Source of the DNA: an uncultured Chlorobiota bacterium
GTDB taxonomy: Bacteria > Bacteroidota > Bacteroidia > Bacteroidales > JAADGE01
Assembly: GCA_947311265.1 (NCBI GenBank)
Contig: CAMZKQ010000125.1
Location: 1 to 6,063, forward strand
DNA: 6,063 nucleotides
Reading direction: 5' to 3'
Both the position numbers and the translations under genes were made by a program. Shown piece after piece: positions 1 through 5,513 of this stretch (within the stretch, counting starts at the first letter, position 1; each line of letters opens with the position of its first letter). Below the pieces are notes generated by a model that did not search any database, was not told where the DNA came from, and saw only the letters and a list, made by a program, of their open reading frames with translations.

Positions 1-1146
1 AGCATCTGATTTTGGGATTTTTAAAATTACCCGAAAACTACTCCAAGCAAATGTGCCAAAAACAACTATAAACATTACCCCAACAAGTGCTGCCAGAGGA
101 ATTTGCTCAATTAATGAAGCACCAAAAAGAATCGCCATAAGCAAAGCGAGTGCTGCCACAATCCCGGAGAGCCGCCCTCTCCCACCCGAGTTTACGTTGA
201 TTATAGATTGCCCAATCATGGCACAGCCGCCCATGCCACCAAAAAATCCGTTGAGAATATTGGCACTTCCTTGGGCGACACATTCCATGTTTCCGCTGCC
301 CCGAGTTTCTGTAATTTCATCGACCAAATTTAGGGTCATTAAAGATTCAATTAACCCAACGGCAGCCAATAGCCCAGCAGTAGAAAGTACAGTTCCCCAA
401 TGCCCCTCTATTGTAGAGAACATATCAAAAATTTGCATTTGGAAATGAGGCAATCCGCCTTCGAGCCCAGTACCACCACCATCTCGAATAAACGAGCCAA
501 CAGTACTGACCTCTAACTCGCCAAAAATTGTGATTGATGCAATAACAACAATCGCAGTGAGGGCTGCCGGTATTCTTTTTGTAATTTTAGGTAGAATGAA
601 AATAATCGCCATAGTAAGTGCCACCAAACCGAGCATTACCCATAGTGAAGTTCCTTGTAACCAAGTAGTTGTTCCGTTAGTAGTGGCTTTAAATAAAGAG
701 AGTTGTGATAAAAATATAATAATTGCCAAACCATTAACAAAGCCCATCATAACTGGGTGCGGAATAAGGCGAACAAATTTTCCTAGCCTAAACACACCAG
801 CAGCTATTTGTATTGTGCCAACAATTAGTAAGGTGATAAAAAGCCATTGTAAGCCTAGGTTTTCAATAGGATTCTCCATGGCTAGCCCAACTTTATTGCC
901 TTCCATAATTAAATGCACCATAACCACAGCCATTGCACCTGTTGCTCCTGAAATCATACCTGGGCGACCACCAATTATTGCCGTAACAATACCCATTATA
1001 AAAGCACCGTATAGCCCCACAAGTGGGTCGATACCTGCTACAAAAGAAAAGGCAACAGCTTCGGGAATAAGGGCAAGTGCCACGGTTAGCCCAGATAAAA
1101 TGTCATTTTTAGGATTACCAACAAAATTATGCAGTATTTTTCTCAT
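1..1146 (-). CDS. SulP-family inorganic anion transporter, C-terminus cut by window edge
   Basis: This is an inner-membrane secondary transporter of the SulP/SLC26 family, whose members move sulfate, bicarbonate or other anions; the substrate cannot be told from the sequence. Reading the minus strand from the ATG at 1146 gives 382 uninterrupted codons to base 1. Family features are the first helix with PEAVAF (residues 28-33), the GLYGAF stretch and following segment (44-75, including GGRPGMISGATGAMA), IPHPVMMGFVNG (128-139), ESLMTLNLVDEITETRG (267-283), the NGFFGGMGGCAMIGQS segment (299-314) and GTFAWSSFRVILKIPKSDA (364-382). Hydrophobic segments alternate throughout, about 10-12 helices. 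A Gly-rich loop (223-231) lies mid-protein. Full-length relatives have roughly 500 or more residues, with two further helices and usually a cytoplasmic STAS domain; these would lie left of the window. The start is set by normal family N-terminal spacing; there is no Shine-Dalgarno site. The family call is very secure, the substrate unknown. Confidence 0.95.
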   Translation of the reverse strand, partial: MRKILHNFVGNPKNDILSGLTVALALIPEAVAFSFVAGIDPLVGLYGAFIMGIVTAIIGGRPGMISGATGAMAVVMVHLIMEGNKVGLAMENPIENLGLQWLFITLLIVGTIQIAAGVFRLGKFVRLIPHPVMMGFVNGLAIIIFLSQLSLFKATTNGTTTWLQGTSLWVMLGLVALTMAIIFILPKITKRIPAALTAIVVIASITIFGELEVSTVGSFIRDGGGTGLEGGLPHFQMQIFDMFSTIEGHWGTVLSTAGLLAAVGLIESLMTLNLVDEITETRGSGNMECVAQGSANILNGFFGGMGGCAMIGQSIINVNSGGRGRLSGIVAALALLMAILFGASLIEQIPLAALVGVMFIVVFGTFAWSSFRVILKIPKSDA

Positions 1147-1163
1147 ATTAATTAAATTGTATC

Positions 1164-1171
1164 TACTTTTG
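1164..1171 (+). promoter_or_regulatory. Candidate promoter -7 box for the lipoprotein-rpe operon
   Basis: The plus strand reads TACTTTTG followed by TG, matching the Bacteroidota TAnnTTTG box. No convincing -33 TTTG lies at the right distance. Transcription would start near 1177, about 60 bases before the lipoprotein ATG at 1240. It points toward the SulP -7 box on the other strand, so the two predicted start points nearly coincide. Confidence 0.4.
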
Positions 1172-1184
1172 TGCAAAAAAGTGG

Positions 1185-1192
1185 CAAAGGTA
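1185..1192 (-). promoter_or_regulatory. Candidate promoter -7 box for the SulP gene
   Basis: On the minus strand this reads TACCTTTG, a perfect match to the Bacteroidota -7 consensus TAnnTTTG. A TTTAG about 16-20 bases upstream could serve as a weak -33 element. Transcription would begin near 1179, giving a leader of roughly 30 bases before the SulP ATG. The assignment rests on consensus match and position only. Confidence 0.55.
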
Positions 1193-1208
1193 TCATTAAA
1201 ATTGATAC
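1190..1208. repeat. Perfect inverted repeat GTATCA-N7-TGATAC, possible operator
   Basis: Two perfect 6-bp arms (1190-1195 and 1203-1208) flank a 7-bp AT-only spacer. The left arm overlaps the SulP -7 box (1185-1192), and the dyad covers the spacer between that box and its possible -33 element. A further GTATC half-site lies at 1159-1163, next to the opposite-strand -7 box. The size and symmetry fit a dimeric repressor or activator site, but no regulator is identified and AT-rich DNA yields short dyads by chance. Confidence 0.4.
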
Positions 1209-1239
1209 TAAATAATTTGTTACGCAAAGAAAATAAAAT

Positions 1240-1893
1240 ATGAAAGCTATAAAAAATTTAGTTTCAATAATTACAATACTTCTGCTCCTATCTGCCTGCT
1301 CTCCTTTTGAGAAGCAAGGCAGCGATTTGCCCAACAAATTATATACCAGTACGCCAGATATTCTAGAAAATAATCCAACAAGAAAATCCAGTTCCATAAG
1401 AAAAACAGCCTATAAATCAAGCATTATTAACCAGTTGTATAAGGAAGCCTTAGAAAAGGATACTGCCCTAAATGCACTAAATAATGCGATACTTCAGCTT
1501 GAAAAAGATAAAAATGATAGCCTTATCAATTATCAAAAATACATAAGAACCAACCAGCAATATTGGGATAATGTAAAAAAATTAAGCTTGCAAATAAGTG
1601 ATTCTAATTTGCGAAAAGCCACCCAAGAAGCCTTTAGAACCATTGAAGACGTATATAGAAATGGCGTTTTTAAGCAAAACCAATGTGCTAAGGATATTAA
1701 AAAAAGAAAAGCCGCACTCAACGACCGCCATATTTTAATGCAGCTCTACATTACTGAGGCGATGATTCGGAATTACCAAATGTCAGAAAAACCAGATTTA
1801 AAGCCAATGCAACAGGTACTTGAGCAGTACAATCGCTTAATTTACAAAACCGAAAAAGAAACGAAGCTAAAAACTAAAAAACTAGTAAAATGA
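1240..1893 (+). CDS. Predicted lipoprotein of unknown function, alpha-helical
   Basis: I do not recognise a family for this 217-residue protein. The N-terminus is a clear type II (lipoprotein) signal: basic start MKAIK, hydrophobic core 7-17, lipobox LSAC with the acylated cysteine at residue 20. The mature protein therefore should be anchored in the inner or outer membrane, facing the periplasm or surface. After a polar, probably flexible linker (21-55), residues about 58-215 are rich in Lys, Glu, Gln, Leu and Asn with helical periodicity (for example 62-95 and 190-215), which suggests a helical bundle or coiled coil; the C-terminal tail is strongly basic (KTKKLVK). The only other cysteine is C149. 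Its TGA stop overlaps the rpe ATG by four bases (ATGA), so the two are almost surely one transcript and probably translationally coupled. The start is the only Met giving a complete signal peptide. Confidence 0.85.
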   Translation: MKAIKNLVSIITILLLLSACSPFEKQGSDLPNKLYTSTPDILENNPTRKSSSIRKTAYKSSIINQLYKEALEKDTALNALNNAILQLEKDKNDSLINYQKYIRTNQQYWDNVKKLSLQISDSNLRKATQEAFRTIEDVYRNGVFKQNQCAKDIKKRKAALNDRHILMQLYITEAMIRNYQMSEKPDLKPMQQVLEQYNRLIYKTEKETKLKTKKLVK

Positions 1894-2549
1894 AACCCGT
1901 AATAATTTCACCATCAATGCTTTCAGCAGATTTTGCAAACCTGCAAAGAGATATAACCACCTTAAACAATTCTACTGCCCAATGGTTACACTTGGATATT
2001 ATGGACGGCAATTTTGTGCCCAATATTTCGTTTGGTTTTCCAGTAATTTCAGCCATGCGTAAGCACACAAAAAAGACTCTAGATGTGCATTTAATGATAG
2101 AGCAACCAGAACGCTATATTTCTGATTTTAAGCAATCTGGGGCTGACATTTTAACTGTTCATTACGAAGCCTGTACCCATTTGCACAGAACAATACAGCA
2201 AATAAAATCTGCCGGAATGAAGGCCGGGCTTTCCTTGAATCCTCACACCCCAGTACAGCTAATTGAAGCCATTGCGGCTGATTTAGATTTGCTGCTTATA
2301 ATGTCGGTAAACCCCGGGTTTGGTGGGCAAAGTTTTATCGAAAACACTTATCATAAAATAAAAAAAGTAAAAGAAATTTTGCTAAAAACAAACTCGCAAG
2401 CCCTTATCGAAGTAGATGGTGGAGTTACGGATAAAAATGCAAGGCAATTGATTGATGCTGGTGCAGACGTGCTAGTGGCTGGCAGTTTTATTTTCCGCTC
2501 CGAAAATATCGAGCAAGCCATTTTGCAATTGCAAAACGCCTCGCATTAG
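1890..2549 (+). CDS. rpe: Ribulose-phosphate 3-epimerase
   Basis: This cytoplasmic TIM-barrel enzyme interconverts D-ribulose 5-phosphate and D-xylulose 5-phosphate in the pentose phosphate pathway. The 219-residue length is typical. Family motifs are all present: SPSMLSADF (7-15), HLDIMDGNFVPN (34-45), DVHLMI (65-70), the phosphate-loop region MSVNPGFGGQSF (138-149), EVDGGV (174-179) and the second phosphate-binding loop VAGSFIF (196-202). By homology the divalent metal is held by His34, Asp36, His67 and Asp176, with Asp36 and Asp176 acting as the acid/base pair; every one is intact. The start ATG overlaps the lipoprotein stop and is not preceded by a Shine-Dalgarno site, so coupling with the upstream gene is likely. 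Its TAG stop overlaps the stop of the convergent pabB gene by 4 bp. Confidence 0.97.
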   Translation: MKPVIISPSMLSADFANLQRDITTLNNSTAQWLHLDIMDGNFVPNISFGFPVISAMRKHTKKTLDVHLMIEQPERYISDFKQSGADILTVHYEACTHLHRTIQQIKSAGMKAGLSLNPHTPVQLIEAIAADLDLLLIMSVNPGFGGQSFIENTYHKIKKVKEILLKTNSQALIEVDGGVTDKNARQLIDAGADVLVAGSFIFRSENIEQAILQLQNASH

Positions 2550-3865
2550 GGGGTTAATAATTCCTCTATCGCTCGTATTTTTAAGAGGCATTCTTCGTAC
2601 TCCTTTTCAGGATTTGATTTTGCGGTAATGGCACTTCCTGCCGAAAACGACAAGTGCCTATTGGCACTATTATACAAAATAGTGCGTATAATGACATTAA
2701 AATCGAAGTCGCCATTGGGTAAAATGTAGCCCGCAATACCCGAATAAAATCCCCGTTGGAAATTCTCGTGTGCTTCTATAAGCTCCATTGCACGCACTTT
2801 TGGTGCACCAGTCATAGAGCCCGGGGGGAAGCAGTTTTTTATAATTTCGGTAAAGGGCAAATCATTTTTTACCATGGAGGATATGGTAGAAATCATCTGG
2901 AAAACTTGCTCAAAGGCATAAACGCCACAAAGTTCCTCCACTTTTATACTGCCCTTTCGGGCAGTTTTGGCAAGGTCGTTGCGTTTCAAATCTACAATCA
3001 TTATATTTTCGGAAAGTTCTTTTTGGTTATTTAACAATTTGTTTTTCAGTAGGTTATCCTCCATTTCTGTTTGCCCACGGTGGATTGTGCCTTTCATGGG
3101 TTGGGCAAAAATTGTATTGCCTTTCTTTTTTAAAAACCGCTCGGGGCTTGCCGAGATAATGTATTTTCCTTCAAACTTCATAAAGAATGAAAAGGGCGAT
3201 TTTGATTTTTTATATAATTCTAAAAATAATGCTTCTGGGGCAATATTTGCATTTTTAGCAAAGAAATCAATACAATAATTTATTTCATAAATATTGCCAC
3301 GCTGAATGTGCTGTTGCAATTTTTTTACGTTAGCAAGGTATTCTTTTTTTGAGCTGCGGTGCTTAATTTTTATAGGTTTTGCTTTTGCTTGTTTAATTTT
3401 TAGATTTAAAATTTGGTAATATAAATTTTCGGCAGCTTGGTATTGGCTTTCATACTCAAAATAAATATGGCAACTATTTTTGAGTATTCTAACAGTAAAC
3501 TCGGGGCGGAAAAAGAAGAGTTTTGGAAATTTGAGAGCTGCTGGGTTTTCTGATTTTAGGTTTTCAATTTCATTTTTTAAATCGTAGCCCAATACGCCTA
3601 TTAATAAGCCTTTTTGGTTTTCGTGGAAGGTTTGTAACTCGTCAAAATTATTTTTTTGCTTGGTTTCTAAATGGGCTGTTGCCCCAAAACCTGCTAAAAT
3701 ATCAAATTCTGGCATAAGCAATTTCTGGCTAAGCCTTTTGGCAGAATTGCCAATAAGGATAGCCGAAGTGGTGAAGTATTTACTAGCATAAAAAAGTTTT
3801 TTTTTTAATAAGTCTAGCTCTTTAAGGGGGAAACTTATTTCTTTGTTGCCTAAGTTAGTTATCAT
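2546..3865 (-). CDS. pabB: Aminodeoxychorismate synthase component I (PabB-type chorismate-binding enzyme)
   Basis: This 439-residue protein has the chorismate-binding fold shared by TrpE, PabB and isochorismate synthases. The C-terminal catalytic half shows SASPERF (238-244), PMKGT (256-260), ENIMIVDLKRND (286-297), FPPGSMTGAPK (346-356), GFYSGIAGY (372-380) and GSAITAKSNPEKEYEE (410-425). Lys258 in PMKGT matches the lysine that in E. coli PabB attacks chorismate C2; TrpE has Ala there, so PabB is favoured. It would make 4-amino-4-deoxychorismate for p-aminobenzoate and folate, using ammonia from a glutamine amidotransferase subunit that is not in this window. Glu286 and a glutamate of the EKEYEE segment probably bind Mg2+. 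The N-terminal half is divergent. The ATG overlaps the TAA of the upstream gene by one base (TAATG), implying coupling. A run of ten A (3797-3806, codons 20-23) is slippage-prone. Anthranilate or isochorismate synthase is the less likely alternative. Confidence 0.88.
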   Translation of the reverse strand: MITNLGNKEISFPLKELDLLKKKLFYASKYFTTSAILIGNSAKRLSQKLLMPEFDILAGFGATAHLETKQKNNFDELQTFHENQKGLLIGVLGYDLKNEIENLKSENPAALKFPKLFFFRPEFTVRILKNSCHIYFEYESQYQAAENLYYQILNLKIKQAKAKPIKIKHRSSKKEYLANVKKLQQHIQRGNIYEINYCIDFFAKNANIAPEALFLELYKKSKSPFSFFMKFEGKYIISASPERFLKKKGNTIFAQPMKGTIHRGQTEMEDNLLKNKLLNNQKELSENIMIVDLKRNDLAKTARKGSIKVEELCGVYAFEQVFQMISTISSMVKNDLPFTEIIKNCFPPGSMTGAPKVRAMELIEAHENFQRGFYSGIAGYILPNGDFDFNVIIRTILYNSANRHLSFSAGSAITAKSNPEKEYEECLLKIRAIEELLTP

Positions 3866-5208
3866 TAGGAAGAAAGGGTTTCTTTGTCCTCTTCAAACTT
3901 AATGCCATAGTTTTCTAGTTCTTTTAAAATGGGGATGTAAATATCTTCTGTAACAGGAATATGTACTCCTGTTTTTTTGATTTTTCCTTCTAAAATAAGT
4001 TTTACCCCAATACCTACAGGAAGCCCAACTGTCTGAGACATAGCAGTATGTACTGTATCTTTACCTTCTACTACCAAAGATGAGGTTACCCTTTTATACT
4101 TACCTTCTAGTTGGTATTCAAATTTATGTTGCATCACAATCATGTCCTTGTCTTCCTTATCTAATGCCCATTTTTGTTCTAATAGCTGTTGCAAAATTTG
4201 TGCGGGGGTGGCATTTTTTAAGCCTATTTTTTTATTTTTAAAGATACCTAGCCAGCGTAGTTTATACATTCTCATTGCGTCTTCGTCCACGTCGATATAC
4301 TTAGCCAATTTTTGCTCTACGGTTAAGTCTTTATGGTATTTTAAGAATGTATTAGTAAACTCTCTATAAGTCATATTTTCAGAGCCTTCTAGCTTGTAGG
4401 TGTCATCGGTCATGCCCAGCTGTACAAATACGTCCCATGCTCGAGCAAAACCCGGGCGACGCATAGTGCCTCTTACCATGGTCTGGATATTATCTAGCCC
4501 ATATAATTCTCTGTATTTAAGTGAATTACGGTTAGGATAAGTTTCAAATTCGCCCGCATCTAAGACCTCGGTTCTAGATGTTCTTAAAAATAATTTATGG
4601 TAGGGAATGTATTTATATTTGCCTTCTACAATAATTTGTGCAGCACTCCCCTGCCCTGCTAATACTACGTTTCTAGGGTTCCATGTAAATTTGTAATTCC
4701 ATGGGTTATTATCGTACTTAGGAGCAACTAATCCCCCTGTGTATGAGCGGAATGCAGTTAATTCTCCACCTCGCTTTTTTATTCTATCAATAATAAATTT
4801 TGCCGACATGTGGTCTAAACCTGGGTCTAAGCCAATTTCGTTAAGAATAATGATACCTTTCTCTATGGCTTGGCTGTGCATCTTTTTAATCTCCTCGGAA
4901 ACGTAAGAAGCAGTAACCATGCTCTTGCCATGTTTCATGCAGGTTTCGGCTACCATCATGTGCATTCTTGCGGGCAACATCGACACTACAATATCAGCAT
5001 TTTCTATTTCTTGCGAACGCTGCTTGGGGTCAAAAATATCAAATTTTATGGCTTTTCCATTTTTATGCCCAGCAATTTTTGCTTCTGCAGTTTCTAGCTT
5101 ATAATCGCCTGCGATAAGCTGCCAACCGTATTTTTCAGAATTATCTAGCAAGTATTTTATTAGGGTAGAAGAGGAAAGCCCTGTTCCAATAAGCAGTATT
5201 TTTTTCAT
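3865..5208 (-). CDS. Saccharopine dehydrogenase (L-glutamate-forming type, LYS9/AASS-like)
   Basis: This 447-residue oxidoreductase resembles yeast Lys9 and the C-terminal domain of animal AASS, which interconvert saccharopine with glutamate plus 2-aminoadipate 6-semialdehyde using NAD(P). The N-terminus is a Rossmann fold with GTGLSSS (8-14) as nucleotide loop and an acidic residue after strand 2 (GDY, 34-36). Further family segments are VVSMLPARMH (74-83), VTASYVS (98-104), NEIGLDPGLDHMSA (123-136), the YTGGLVAPKYDNNPWNYKF region (156-174), DMIVMQHKFEY (355-365) and SQTVGLPVGIGVKLILEGK (391-409). Length matches Lys9 and it is a stand-alone enzyme, not fused to lysine-ketoglutarate reductase. 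It is first in a two-gene operon with pabB. The start ATG lies just before the Rossmann strand, as expected. Whether it works in lysine breakdown, or on a related amino acid adduct such as carboxynorspermidine, cannot be decided; the NEIGLDPGxDH segment favours saccharopine. Confidence 0.9.
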   Translation of the reverse strand: MKKILLIGTGLSSSTLIKYLLDNSEKYGWQLIAGDYKLETAEAKIAGHKNGKAIKFDIFDPKQRSQEIENADIVVSMLPARMHMMVAETCMKHGKSMVTASYVSEEIKKMHSQAIEKGIIILNEIGLDPGLDHMSAKFIIDRIKKRGGELTAFRSYTGGLVAPKYDNNPWNYKFTWNPRNVVLAGQGSAAQIIVEGKYKYIPYHKLFLRTSRTEVLDAGEFETYPNRNSLKYRELYGLDNIQTMVRGTMRRPGFARAWDVFVQLGMTDDTYKLEGSENMTYREFTNTFLKYHKDLTVEQKLAKYIDVDEDAMRMYKLRWLGIFKNKKIGLKNATPAQILQQLLEQKWALDKEDKDMIVMQHKFEYQLEGKYKRVTSSLVVEGKDTVHTAMSQTVGLPVGIGVKLILEGKIKKTGVHIPVTEDIYIPILKELENYGIKFEEDKETLSS

Positions 5209-5238
5209 GTGCTTTAAAGTAAAGGTTTAAATAAACAC

Positions 5239-5254
5239 GAGTTGTTCTAAACTC
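5239..5254 (-). other. Small possible leader hairpin upstream of saccharopine dehydrogenase
   Basis: GAGTT (5239-5243) and AACTC (5250-5254) are perfect 5-bp inverted arms around a 6-base loop. In the minus-strand transcript the hairpin would sit about 30 bases before the start codon. It is short, has only two G-C pairs per arm and lacks a U-tract, so it is not a terminator; it may be chance. Confidence 0.2.
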
Positions 5255-5266
5255 TTGTTGTAATTA

Positions 5267-5290
5267 TTTGAATATCAGTAGTTTGAATAT
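5267..5290. repeat. Direct repeat TTTGAATAT, two copies 15 bp apart
   Basis: Identical 9-bp copies occur at 5267-5275 and 5282-5290, separated by 6 bp. They lie in the predicted leader of the saccharopine dehydrogenase operon, downstream of its candidate promoter. The 15-bp period is not an integral number of helical turns, so binding on one DNA face is not implied. Function, if any, is unknown. Confidence 0.35.
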
Positions 5291-5310
5291 TATTTTATTT
5301 TTAAATTTTG

Positions 5311-5318
5311 CAAATATA
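5311..5318 (-). promoter_or_regulatory. Candidate promoter -7 box for the saccharopine dehydrogenase-pabB operon
   Basis: The minus strand reads TATATTTG, a perfect TAnnTTTG match. A TTTTG at 5339-5335 could be the -33 element, with 16 bases between, slightly closer than the usual spacing of about 19-20. Transcription would start near 5303, giving a leader of about 95 bases before the ATG at 5208. It is the best promoter candidate on this strand. Confidence 0.5.
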
Positions 5319-5400
5319 TGATACTCCAAACATACAAAATCTAAATAAGAACAAAAAATATTATGCAACACAAGTAAATAAAAAATAAGCTAAATAACAG

Positions 5401-5422
5401 TACTTTTAATTTAATAAAAGTA
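5401..5422. repeat. Perfect 8-bp inverted repeat TACTTTTA-N6-TAAAAGTA
   Basis: Arms at 5401-5408 and 5415-5422 are exact reverse complements around ATTTAA. The element ends about 20 bases before the weak -7-like box of ppk1 and 91 bases before its start codon, a reasonable place for an operator or activator site. The arms are nearly all A-T, so as RNA the hairpin would be weak, and a DNA-binding role would be likelier than termination. Chance is possible in such AT-rich DNA. Confidence 0.4.
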
Positions 5423-5443
5423 TAATAAAACAATTAATTTTAG

Positions 5444-5451
5444 TATTTTTA
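5444..5451 (+). promoter_or_regulatory. Weak -7-like box upstream of ppk1
   Basis: TATTTTTA matches TAnnTTTG except for the last base. No -33 TTTG is visible at the proper distance. If used, transcription would start near 5458, about 56 bases before the ppk1 ATG. It is the best plus-strand candidate but is only weakly supported. Confidence 0.22.
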
Positions 5452-5513
5452 CAGTCAGCAATTAAACGATTTTCTATTAAGCCCTTTTTATTGACACCTA
5501 AAACTAGACCTCT

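Larger units (their letters stand above)
5209..5513. other. Divergent AT-rich control region between saccharopine dehydrogenase and ppk1
   Basis: These 305 bases contain no credible gene in either direction: the possible ORFs are a few codons long and stops are dense. Base composition is far more AT-rich than in the flanking genes. The left part holds the leader and likely promoter of the minus-strand operon together with small repeats; the right part holds an 8-bp inverted repeat and a weak -7-like box for ppk1. Positions 5331-5400 show nothing I can interpret. No Rho-independent terminator, riboswitch-like conserved core or small RNA is apparent by eye. Confidence 0.75.

Noticed and set aside
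53..1243. Plus-strand open frames of 131 and 237 codons (53-448 and 530-1243)
   Set aside because: They are antisense shadows of the SulP gene; the minus strand encodes a fully conserved transporter through the whole stretch, while the plus-strand proteins have no recognisable motifs.
1152..1397. Minus-strand open frame of 81 codons across the control region and the lipoprotein start
   Set aside because: It lies antisense to the lipoprotein signal peptide and through both candidate promoters, without family motifs.
2756..3278. Plus-strand open frames of 92 and 103 codons
   Set aside because: They are antisense to the conserved catalytic part of pabB and show no independent motifs.
5491..5496. 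Perfect TTGACA, a sigma-70 style -35 box, upstream of ppk1
   Set aside because: With a 17-bp spacer the -10 would fall on the ppk1 start codon, leaving no leader, and Bacteroidota promoters do not use this consensus.
5209..5513. Possible riboswitch, small RNA or short gene in the 305-bp gap
   Set aside because: No conserved core, G-C-rich stem or terminator is visible, and the longest in-frame stretches are only a few codons.
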